This document shows, piece by piece, positions 1-6,413 of a stretch of DNA of 11,176 nucleotides. The notes beneath the pieces were generated by a model. It was given only the letters and a program-made list of their open reading frames with translations. It was not told the origin of the DNA and ran no database searches. A program made the translations under genes and the position numbers. The stretch spans positions 1 to 11,176 of the forward strand of contig JAILOA010000356.1 of NCBI GenBank assembly GCA_024691065.1, read 5' to 3'. Every line of letters begins with the position of its first letter. Within the stretch, counting starts at the first letter, position 1. This DNA comes from Lachnospiraceae bacterium. GTDB taxonomy: Bacteria; Bacillota; Clostridia; Lachnospirales; Lachnospiraceae.

Positions 1-42
1 AAAAAAAGCACCCCTTTGATGAATCACAATCCACCAAAGAGG
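1..42 (-). terminator. Intrinsic terminator after the GGDEF gene
   Basis: Read on the minus strand, positions 42-29 pair with 24-11 in a 14-bp stem containing several G-U pairs and a 4-nt loop. GC follows and then seven consecutive U (positions 7-1). It starts only 7 nt past the TAG stop of the diguanylate cyclase gene, so it closes the surface protein-GH42-GGDEF transcription unit. Confidence 0.8.
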
Positions 43-49
43 CACCCAT

Positions 50-1147
50 CTACTCCATTAAAATCTGGTTCCTGCCGGCATTCTTCGCCTCATACAAAGT
101 CTCATCAACCAAATCCAACGTCTCCATAAGATTATCCCCGGCCGCATACCTCGCAAGACCACCACTAATCGTAACCTGAAGCTCAGGAAATTCATCCCAT
201 CTAAGCTCACTGATTCTCACCCTCAAATCATCAATACGCTTAAATGCATCCCCGCTATTGCTACATTTAAAAACTAAAACAAACTCCTCGCCACCATAAC
301 GAACAACAAATTCATCATTGTCCTCAGGCGCAACCAACTTCATCTCTTTTGTAACATCAATAAGAACCTTATCACCAACCAGATGGCCATACTTATCATT
401 AACAGCCTTAAAGAAATCTATATCCATCATAGAAATGTAGTAAATCTCATCACTATTCTTGATTTTATCCTCAAATTTGTAAAGCTCACGACGATTATAT
501 GTACCGGTAAGCGCATCCCTTTTCGACATCTCCTCAAAGCGCTCATAAAGAAGACTCTTCTCTTGTCTCTCATGCTCATGCGCATTTAATATCGTAATGG
601 TTGTAAAGCCAATGAAAAGAGAAACCATTAGCACAGAAAAAATTACATCCAGAATTCTCGATTCCAGGCTAAGCTTAGGCATAAAACTGATGTTAATCAA
701 AGTCTTTGCCTTAGTTCCAACCATACCATTATATGAAATACCAATGGCACATACATTTACGACCAGACTTACAAAAAAACAAACTATTCTCTCCTTGCCC
801 TTCAGTACAGGCATTATCACAAAAAGACTCGCTATAATATAAAGAGGCATTCCCGAATCTATGCCACCACAGGAGAAAAAAGAAAAAGGAATAAAAATAC
901 AATTTAGAAAATAACAAAGCATTAACCTTGCTAATCTTTCATTATTAAACTTTTTATAAACCATAACAATGAAAAGCATGAAAAACGTAGCAATAAAAGA
1001 ACTAATGGTTGCAACTTTTCCAAGTCCCTCAAACAATGTTATTATGGACGAAGCCAATGCAATCACAAATCCTATATTGCAAACGATAACAAAAATCTTT
1101 TCTTCCAAAGTAGGTAAATCTAAAATACTTTTTTTAATTTTATTCAT
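50..1147 (-). CDS. Membrane-anchored GGDEF diguanylate cyclase
   Basis: Predicted to make cyclic di-GMP from two GTP at the cytoplasmic membrane. The 365-residue protein has an N-terminal half with about six hydrophobic helices (roughly residues 18-39, 45-64, 72-92, 100-115, 119-138 and 166-187). A short charged linker leads to a complete GGDEF domain (about 207-365) with DALTG at 211-215, metal-binding MDIDFF at 241-246 and the active-site loop GGEEF at 285-289, so it should be catalytic. The RxxD inhibitory site expected just before the loop reads D-N-D-E (276-279), so product feedback appears lost. The start at 1147 has GGAG six bases upstream; an in-frame ATG at 1180 would overlap the preceding gene and has no better site. 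The GH42 stop is only 23 bp upstream, so the two are probably co-transcribed. The membrane sensor region matches no family I can name, and its ligand is unknown. Confidence 0.88.
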   Translation of the reverse strand: MNKIKKSILDLPTLEEKIFVIVCNIGFVIALASSIITLFEGLGKVATISSFIATFFMLFIVMVYKKFNNERLARLMLCYFLNCIFIPFSFFSCGGIDSGMPLYIIASLFVIMPVLKGKERIVCFFVSLVVNVCAIGISYNGMVGTKAKTLINISFMPKLSLESRILDVIFSVLMVSLFIGFTTITILNAHEHERQEKSLLYERFEEMSKRDALTGTYNRRELYKFEDKIKNSDEIYYISMMDIDFFKAVNDKYGHLVGDKVLIDVTKEMKLVAPEDNDEFVVRYGGEEFVLVFKCSNSGDAFKRIDDLRVRISELRWDEFPELQVTISGGLARYAAGDNLMETLDLVDETLYEAKNAGRNQILME

Positions 1148-1170
1148 ATAACACTCCAAATAATATATCT

Positions 1171-3396
1171 TTAAAACCAAATCAATTCAAACGGTTTAAT
1201 GGATATCTCCCTATTATCCATAGTAAAACGCATTTGTTCAGAGTTATTATTAAATATAAATGTAAACGCCCCGGTGTCTCCAACTCTTCTTGTAACTTCA
1301 ACCCCCTCCGGCAAAACCTCAAGAGGAATATTCATCTTGCTGAAACATCTGGCAAGCAGTCCAATAATTGCAGAATCCTCCGGAAGCGTTCCGAAGTAAA
1401 TTACATTTCCGTTATAAAATGTATTCTCTGTGATTGCAGCCTTAAAGCCATAAAAACCATCCAAATATTTTGCAATAGTTTTCGCAGTGGTCGGCTCTAT
1501 TATGTCAGCCCAGGTATCAACCGAAAACAAATCATTTCTGTCCTTTAAATGCTTTCCAAGTCCAATAAAATTCGAATATGCAGCCGAACTATTATTAGGA
1601 TTGGCACTTTGATTGTCCGCTGATGACAAATCCTCATCCAAACTATTCTTACCGGAAGCTTTATCGTCATTTGCACTATCAACATTCATTTGAGCCAGGC
1701 GATCCTCCTCTTTAGCCAGGGCATCCTGCACCTGAATCCAAAGCTTATCATTTACAGCCGCTCTGATTTTTCTCTTTCCAAGAGGATCATACTCTGATAT
1801 CTGAATTCCTGCCATCCTGCTAAAATCACCCGGAAGCACTTCATCCACCAGATTATTATATTCATCCTTTACGCCACTCCTTGGGCATATTATTAAACAA
1901 CCACCCTTTTTAGCATAATCCTCAAGCATCGCTAAAGCTGTCTTATTCCTGATAAAAGCAGGCAAAACAACAACTATCTTATATTTTGAAAGCGGATTAT
2001 GAGTAGAGCCATCCCCATTATTTACAAGCACTTCCGGATTCACAACATCAACTCCGAAACAAAGTCTCGTAAATGCATTGTGGAACTTCTTCAAAAATTC
2101 TATATAAGCCAGATTATCGGTCTGCTTCTGAAACTTTAATGTAGCATCATCTTCATAACTATAAAGAATTGCCGCTTCGGATTTAACTGTTGTTTCACCG
2201 ACACCCGCCTCGGAAAGCCTGGTAACTTCTTCACAAAGAGACTTAAATTCCTTAAATTTTCTTCCTTTTAGGTCTCCCTGCTCCAAAAGCCCATGCCAAA
2301 ACATTTCGGCACCCTTTCTTGCTGTCCTGAACCTAAAATGCAATACATTGTCGGCACCATGTGCAATAGCCTGCAATGCATATCCCTTAATCATTCCGGG
2401 TACCGGTGCAGGTTGCATCGGCATCCAACTACCGACTATTCCGGTAAGTTGCTCCATTATCCAAAAATTTTGATCCTTAATTCCACGAATCATATCCAAT
2501 CTATAAGCACGCGAGGACAAATCATTCACATCCGTTGAAGGATAATTATCATAAGATGCAAAATCCAAATCCTTAAATGCCTTATGATGATCCAGGCTAT
2601 TTTCGCAGTACCACGCATTTGTGGTTATATAGGCATCAGGTATTATGTCCCTGATAATATTAGCCTGAAAATCTATATATTCCTTGGTTGAATCATTTGC
2701 AAACCTAAGATGATCAAGCATATATGAAGGATTAAGCCAGTTATTGGGATAAGCCGGCGGCGTCAAAATATCCTCAAAAGAGCTATATTCACCGCTCCAG
2801 ACTACATTTCCATAAGTTTCATTTATAACATTTAAAATCTTCCCGTCATCAAGACCCCCGAGGCCCTCATCTCCCGAATACTTCTTTCTAAGCCAATCCC
2901 TGAAGTAATCGGTACATTCCGGACAACTGCAGTAATTAGCTTCCAGTTCGTTATCAATCTGCCAGGCGACAACATTTTTATCATCCTTAAATTCCTCGCA
3001 CATTTTAACTATAATTTTCCGGGACAAATCTCTAAAACGTCTTGAACTTAAACATCTATGCCCGCGAACACCGGTCTGAATAACCTCATTTGACCTGTCC
3101 CATTGAACAATTTCAGGGTAATCCCTGAATGCCCAAAATGGCGGTGTACAGGTAGGTGTACATAAAACCACCTGTATATCAGCCTCCGTAAATGCATCGA
3201 CAGCCGTTCTTAACCAGGAGAAATCATACTCTCCCTCTCTAGGCTCCATCCTGCACCATGCAAACTCAGCCATGCGAACAATACCAATGCCCGCCTCCTT
3301 CATTATTGAAATATCATTTTGAAGCATTTCCAAACCCCAATGCTCCGGATAATAATCTACACCGATACGTAATTTATTCATAAACACCCCATTCAT
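1171..3396 (-). CDS. GH42 beta-galactosidase
   Basis: Glycoside hydrolase family 42, retaining beta-galactosidase acting on short galactosides. There is no signal peptide, so it is cytoplasmic. The TIM-barrel domain begins with IGVDYYPEHW (residues 11-20). The acid/base is Glu150 in WQIDNE and the likely nucleophile is Glu315 in WIMEQ. Cys115 with Cys156, Cys158 and Cys161 reproduces the four-cysteine zinc site known in this family. A trimerisation-type middle domain (about 400-650) and a short C-terminal beta domain follow. At 741 residues it is longer than the usual 650-700, mostly because of an Asp/Ser/Asn-rich insertion at about 565-607. Start choice is open: ATG 3396 has AGGA seven bases upstream, while ATG 3381 has GGGGTG and gives the more usual family N-terminus. 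It lies 81 bp after the surface-protein gene and 23 bp before the GGDEF gene. The exact substrate cannot be told from sequence. Confidence 0.93.
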   Translation of the reverse strand: MNGVFMNKLRIGVDYYPEHWGLEMLQNDISIMKEAGIGIVRMAEFAWCRMEPREGEYDFSWLRTAVDAFTEADIQVVLCTPTCTPPFWAFRDYPEIVQWDRSNEVIQTGVRGHRCLSSRRFRDLSRKIIVKMCEEFKDDKNVVAWQIDNELEANYCSCPECTDYFRDWLRKKYSGDEGLGGLDDGKILNVINETYGNVVWSGEYSSFEDILTPPAYPNNWLNPSYMLDHLRFANDSTKEYIDFQANIIRDIIPDAYITTNAWYCENSLDHHKAFKDLDFASYDNYPSTDVNDLSSRAYRLDMIRGIKDQNFWIMEQLTGIVGSWMPMQPAPVPGMIKGYALQAIAHGADNVLHFRFRTARKGAEMFWHGLLEQGDLKGRKFKEFKSLCEEVTRLSEAGVGETTVKSEAAILYSYEDDATLKFQKQTDNLAYIEFLKKFHNAFTRLCFGVDVVNPEVLVNNGDGSTHNPLSKYKIVVVLPAFIRNKTALAMLEDYAKKGGCLIICPRSGVKDEYNNLVDEVLPGDFSRMAGIQISEYDPLGKRKIRAAVNDKLWIQVQDALAKEEDRLAQMNVDSANDDKASGKNSLDEDLSSADNQSANPNNSSAAYSNFIGLGKHLKDRNDLFSVDTWADIIEPTTAKTIAKYLDGFYGFKAAITENTFYNGNVIYFGTLPEDSAIIGLLARCFSKMNIPLEVLPEGVEVTRRVGDTGAFTFIFNNNSEQMRFTMDNREISIKPFELIWF

Positions 3397-3477
3397 TTGT
3401 ATATCCTGTGCTTTTTTATAAAAATCATGTTGTCTATAACCTGTAATTCGACTTCTATATATGGCACATATCTTATA

Positions 3478-5364
3478 TTATTTTATAACTGCCTTCCTGC
3501 CGACTCCGCGTTTCAAAAAGATCTTCCTGTAAAGCTTCTTCTTTGCCTTTGGAACCTTGATCTTAACCTTTTTATATACACCCTTGAAAGCATTGGCTCC
3601 CACTCTGTTCATTTTAAGTTTCTTGGTCTTTGTGATGATATTCTTTATGCCACTGCATCCCAAAAATGCATTGGCCCCGATTTTAGTTACGGTTGCAGGT
3701 ATCACAATTTTCTTCAGTGCCTTACAATTTAAAAATGCCCCTGCACCGATTATCTTAACCTTATTTAGAGCAATACTTGCCAAAGACGTACAGCCGGAAA
3801 AGCTTTCTTTTCCTATAACAGTTACATTGTCCCCAAGCTTAACGCTTGTAATGGTTGTATTGTCCTTAAATATTCCATCACTGATTTGAGTAACCTTATA
3901 TGCAACTCCGTTTAAATAAACTTCATTAGGTATTACTATTGCAGTTGCTTTTTTATCGATGCTTCCGTCATAAGCCACAGTGGTATTGCCGGAATCCATT
4001 GTAATTACTTTATAAAATGCATTTGAAGTATAGTCAACAAATGTATATCCAACCGTTACCGGTTCACTTGTAGTCTGTACCTTTGCTTTATCTGTAGTAC
4101 CTGTATTGATATTTGGTGCTGCGGTTGTAGCGGTAGGTGCTACCGTCTCAACAGGTGGCGCCGTGTATACCACATATGTTGTTACGACCGGAAGGGATGT
4201 TGCCTTCTCTGTTTCTGTCGGCTTGTTTGTAGAATCCGGATTTTTAGTATCTGCCGGTGCATTAGTCTCAACAGGTGTTGTAGTCTCTATCGGACTTAAT
4301 GTAGCGACCGGTTCATCGGTTACAACAGGTGTTTCACCCGGAGTTTCGGTATCACTTGGTCCTTCTGTAACATCTACTGCACTTGTGGTTACAGGTTCTA
4401 TAGTCTCTACTGCACTTGTAGTTACAGGTTCCGCAGTCTCTACTGCACTTGTAGCTACAGGTTCCGCTGTCTCTACTGCACTTGTAGTTGCAGGTTCCGC
4501 TGTCTCTACTGCACTTGTAGTTGCAGGTTCCGCAGTCTCTACTGCACTTGTGGTTACAGGTTCCGCTGTCTCTACTGCACTTGTGGTTACAGGTTCCGCA
4601 GTCTCTACTGCACTTGTGGTTACAGGTTCCGCAGTCTCTACTGCACTTGTAGTTACAGGTTCCGCAGTCTCTACTGCACTTGTAGTCGAAGGCTCCGAAG
4701 TATTTGTTGCTGAAGTAGCAGTTGCTTCAGGTGTATTTGTTACGGCAGATGTAGCCTCAGGTGTATACGTCGGTACTGTTGTGACTACAGGTGTATTCGT
4801 CGGTACTTCTGTAACCTCAGGTGTATTCGTCGGTACTTCTGTAACCTCAGGCGTACTCGTCGGTGCTTCAGTAACCTCAGGCGTATTCGTCGGTACTTCT
4901 GTAACCTCAGGCGTATTCGTCGGTACTTCTGTAACCTCAGGTGTATTCGTCGGTGCTTCAGTAACCTCAGGTGTATTCGTCGGTGCTTCAGTAACCTCAG
5001 GTGCTTCTGTCACTTCATCTGTTGCTTCAGGTGCTTCTGTCACTTCATCCGTTGCTTCAGGTGCTTCTGTCACTTCATCTGTTGCTTCAGGTGCTTCTGT
5101 TACTTCATCCGTTGCTTCAGGTGCTTCTGTTACTTCATCCGTTGCTTCAGGTGCTTCTGACACTTCACCAACCGCTGAACCCGATGTCGCATCCGCTCCA
5201 CCTTCATTTAATATAAAATCACTCAAAAAATCACTTATCACAGAAGCCTTAGCCTCTTTTGTGAAATCTGAAATCGAGTATGTAAAAAGCATACATACTA
5301 CTAAAACAAATGATACCTTCCTCATTAATCTCTTCCCAAAAAGATTATTTCTCTTACTATTCAT
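3478..5364 (-). CDS. Secreted repeat-stalk protein with BspA-like LRR domain
   Basis: A 628-residue exported protein, probably displayed at the cell surface, with unknown ligand. A Lys/Arg-rich N-terminus and hydrophobic stretch (about 17-33) form a signal peptide with likely cleavage after AKA (38-40). Residues 67-335 are a low-complexity stalk of three repeat families: EVTEAPEATD (67-116), EVTE(A/V)PTNTP (123-192, then degenerate to 212) and VTTSAVETAEP (226-324). Further Pro/Thr/Glu-rich sequence follows to about 435. There is no Lys, Arg or Cys from residue 41 to 373. The C-terminal domain (about 440-600) carries LRR_5/BspA-type repeats such as IGAGAFLNCKALKKIVIP, and ends in a very basic tail (about 598-628). 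No LPXTG motif or C-terminal membrane helix is visible, so anchoring is unclear; the basic tail might bind wall polymers (inference). AAGGA lies five bases before the start. It is the first gene after a promoter near 5490, upstream of the GH42 gene. Confidence 0.85.
   Translation of the reverse strand: MNSKRNNLFGKRLMRKVSFVLVVCMLFTYSISDFTKEAKASVISDFLSDFILNEGGADATSGSAVGEVSEAPEATDEVTEAPEATDEVTEAPEATDEVTEAPEATDEVTEAPEATDEVTEAPEVTEAPTNTPEVTEAPTNTPEVTEVPTNTPEVTEVPTNTPEVTEAPTSTPEVTEVPTNTPEVTEVPTNTPVVTTVPTYTPEATSAVTNTPEATATSATNTSEPSTTSAVETAEPVTTSAVETAEPVTTSAVETAEPVTTSAVETAEPVTTSAVETAEPATTSAVETAEPATTSAVETAEPVATSAVETAEPVTTSAVETIEPVTTSAVDVTEGPSDTETPGETPVVTDEPVATLSPIETTTPVETNAPADTKNPDSTNKPTETEKATSLPVVTTYVVYTAPPVETVAPTATTAAPNINTGTTDKAKVQTTSEPVTVGYTFVDYTSNAFYKVITMDSGNTTVAYDGSIDKKATAIVIPNEVYLNGVAYKVTQISDGIFKDNTTITSVKLGDNVTVIGKESFSGCTSLASIALNKVKIIGAGAFLNCKALKKIVIPATVTKIGANAFLGCSGIKNIITKTKKLKMNRVGANAFKGVYKKVKIKVPKAKKKLYRKIFLKRGVGRKAVIK
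4393..4689 (-). repeat. 33-bp minisatellite (9 copies) in the stalk
   Basis: Nine in-frame 33-bp units encode VTTSAVETAEP (residues 226-324), with a decayed tenth after them. Units are almost identical at the DNA level, differing at a few sites such as ACA/GCA and GCA/GCT. This points to recent expansion by slippage or recombination. Confidence 0.9.
4789..4998 (-). repeat. 30-bp minisatellite (7 copies) in the stalk
   Basis: Seven in-frame 30-bp units encode EVTE(A/V)PTNTP (residues 123-192), followed by two degenerate units. The Ala/Val alternation comes from gcttca versus acttct on the plus strand, showing two interleaved subtypes. Confidence 0.9.
5017..5166 (-). repeat. 30-bp minisatellite (5 copies) in the stalk
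   Basis: Five in-frame 30-bp units encode EVTEAPEATD (first unit EVSEAPEATD, residues 67-116). A partial sixth merges into the next repeat family. The shared EVTEAP start suggests this family and the EVTEAPTNTP family have a common origin. Confidence 0.9.
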
Positions 5365-5476
5365 AATTATCCTTCCAATCTGTTAAAGTAAGCCTCTAAC
5401 CATAAAGTAAAAAATCAAACCCCTATAATACCTAAAATCAAAATGCAAACATTATCATATGCGCATAATCCTCTTA

Positions 5477-5505
5477 ATTATACCAACCTTCAAATATAAA
5501 ATCAA
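5477..5505 (-). promoter_or_regulatory. Sigma-A-like promoter for the surface-protein operon
   Basis: On the minus strand a -35 box TTGATT (5505-5500) is separated by exactly 17 nt from a perfect -10 box TATAAT (5482-5477). This predicts a start near 5470 and a leader of about 105 nt before the ATG at 5364. I saw no convincing riboswitch or hairpin in that leader. Confidence 0.65.
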
Positions 5506-5541
5506 TTGTATAGACAAATTGTTTTCAAAATGTTTACATTA

Positions 5542-5589
5542 TTTCATTGCTATTCCCGGCCCATTTTACTGAAACAAGAAATCAAAGGC
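5542..5589. repeat. Direct repeat, left copy
   Basis: Starts with TTTCATTGCTATTCCC (5542-5557) and ends with AACAAGAAATCAAAGGC (5573-5589), with 15 diverged bases between. The same two blocks recur in the same order at 5753-5797, 211 bp away. The pair brackets the palindromic element between them. Confidence 0.8.
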
Positions 5590-5742
5590 TTTAGCCTTTA
5601 GATTTCTTGTGAAGAAAAATGAGGCCAGGGGCTAGATAATAAGTCCCTAATGAGGATTTTGTTTGCGAAGCAAACAGTAGAGCGGCTGCTTTTGCCGCGG
5701 AAAATCCGAATGTAGGGATGCAATTATCTGGCCGGGAATAGC
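5549..5742 (-). repeat. Nested inverted-repeat element, possible structured RNA
   Basis: The ends are a perfect 13-bp inverted repeat: GCTATTCCCGGCC at 5549-5561 and GGCCGGGAATAGC at 5730-5742. Inside, 5575-5590 pairs with 5593-5609 in a 16-bp hairpin with one bulged base. A second arm stacks four nested helices: GGCCAG 5623/CTGGCC 5728 with AGATAAT 5634/ATTATCT 5723, TCCCTA 5644/TAGGGA 5713, and GGATTTT 5654/AAAATCC 5701. It encloses two hairpins, TGTTTGC-gaa-GCAAACA (5660-5676) and GCGGC/GCCGC (5682-5698). The innermost part is thus a three-way junction. GGCC near 5730 is claimed by two helices, so alternative folds are possible. It could be a MITE-like or other dispersed element, or a non-coding RNA; strand is assigned from neighbouring transcription only. 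Confidence 0.7.
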
Positions 5743-5758
5743 TAACATAAACTTTCAT
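5591..5758 (-). CDS. Doubtful 55-residue small protein inside the palindromic element
   Basis: A 55-codon frame (MKVYVSYSRPDN... to KKSKG) runs through almost the whole inverted-repeat element. AAGGGG lies seven bases before its ATG; a longer form could start at 5785. I recognise no domain, signal peptide or membrane helix. The codons are dictated by DNA helices, so the frame may be accidental. It lies past the iorB terminator and before the surface-protein promoter, and has no promoter I can see. Confidence 0.2.
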   Translation of the reverse strand: MKVYVSYSRPDNCIPTFGFSAAKAAALLFASQTKSSLGTYYLAPGLIFLHKKSKG

Positions 5759-5797
5759 TGCTATTCCCCTTTCACAAAATAACAAGAAATCAAAGGC
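5753..5797. repeat. Direct repeat, right copy
   Basis: TTTCATTGCTATTCCC (5753-5768) and AACAAGAAATCAAAGGC (5781-5797) repeat the blocks at 5542-5589, here with 12 bases between. The copy abuts the A-tract that encodes the U-run of the iorB terminator. The flanking arrangement suggests duplication during insertion or unequal recombination. Confidence 0.8.
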
Positions 5798-5833
5798 AAA
5801 AAAATCACCTAAAACATTTAAGTTTTAGGTGAT
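5798..5833 (-). terminator. Intrinsic terminator after iorB
   Basis: A perfect 12-bp stem (ATCACCTAAAAC 5804-5815 with GTTTTAGGTGAT 5822-5833) has a 6-nt loop. On the minus strand it is followed by a run of seven U (5804-5798). It begins 7 nt after the iorB stop codon and separates the ior block from the surface-protein block. Confidence 0.93.
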
Positions 5834-5840
5834 CAAAATC

Positions 5841-6413
5841 TTAAGCATTAATTCCCATTTCAAAAGCTTTTAAGTTAAGCTCGAGGAACTTAGCCGGTAC
5901 ACATTCTTCAATAGCCTTAAGCCATTCTTCCTTTGTAATATCCTTAAAATACTTCGAGAAGCGACCCATAAGTACGATATTTGTTGCCTTTGGTGAACCT
6001 GCCTCGGCTGCTATTCCGAGAGCATCCATAGCATCAACCTCAGCACCGTTTTCCTTCATTTTCTCAATGAGACCATTTGGATAATCAGTAGCTCCTGTAA
6101 TTACAGGCATAGGATCGATTTCCTGTGCATTAACTATGATTCTTCCACCCGGCTTAAGATATTCCATATATCTTGCAGCCTCCAATGTCTCGAATGATAT
6201 TATATAATCTGCCTCACCCTTATCAATAATAGGTGAATATATCTTATCTCCGAATCTTACATAGGTTACAACAGAACCTCCACGCTGGCTCATTCCGTGT
6301 ACCTCGGATACCTTTACATCATATCCCTTTTGGAGTACCACATGTCCTAAAAGTTTACTGGCAAGAAGTGAACCCTGTCCACCAACACCAACTACCATAA
6401 CATTTGTTATCAT
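5841..6413 (-). CDS. iorB: Indolepyruvate:ferredoxin oxidoreductase, beta subunit
   Basis: Small subunit of the cytoplasmic thiamine- and ferredoxin-dependent enzyme that interconverts aromatic 2-oxo acids (indole-, phenyl-, hydroxyphenylpyruvate) with aryl-acetyl-CoA and CO2. The 190-residue length is typical. It is a single POR gamma-type domain with the glycine-rich start VVGVGGQGSLLASKLLG (about 7-23) and the family motif SEVHGMSQRGGSV (36-48). The start codon overlaps the iorA stop by one base (TAATG), so translation is probably coupled. A strong AGGAGGT within the end of iorA serves as its ribosome binding site. No iron-sulfur ligands are expected here; the clusters are on IorA. The gene ends just before a strong terminator, so it is the last gene of its operon. 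Confidence 0.95.
   Translation of the reverse strand: MITNVMVVGVGGQGSLLASKLLGHVVLQKGYDVKVSEVHGMSQRGGSVVTYVRFGDKIYSPIIDKGEADYIISFETLEAARYMEYLKPGGRIIVNAQEIDPMPVITGATDYPNGLIEKMKENGAEVDAMDALGIAAEAGSPKATNIVLMGRFSKYFKDITKEEWLKAIEECVPAKFLELNLKAFEMGINA

Noticed and set aside
1148..1180. Upstream in-frame start for the GGDEF protein
   Set aside because: It would overlap the end of the GH42 gene and add a non-typical hydrophobic tail; the ATG at 1147 has a proper GGAG site.
3397..3477. Terminator or promoter between the surface protein and GH42 genes
   Set aside because: Only a weak 5-bp hairpin (ATATG/CATAT) without a U-run is present, and no -35/-10 pair has acceptable spacing.
4393..5166. CRISPR or regulatory iterons in the repeat tract
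   Set aside because: Units are multiples of three, in frame, without spacers, and encode a coherent exported stalk.
4106..5386. A 426-codon plus-strand reading frame opposite the stalk
   Set aside because: It is the antisense image of the repeat tract: 30- and 33-bp units keep all frames open. It has no domain or sensible composition, while the minus strand has a signal peptide, LRR domain, ribosome binding site and promoter.
5365..5476. Riboswitch in the leader of the surface-protein gene
   Set aside because: The roughly 105-nt leader is AT-rich with no strong stem or known aptamer signature that I can recognise.
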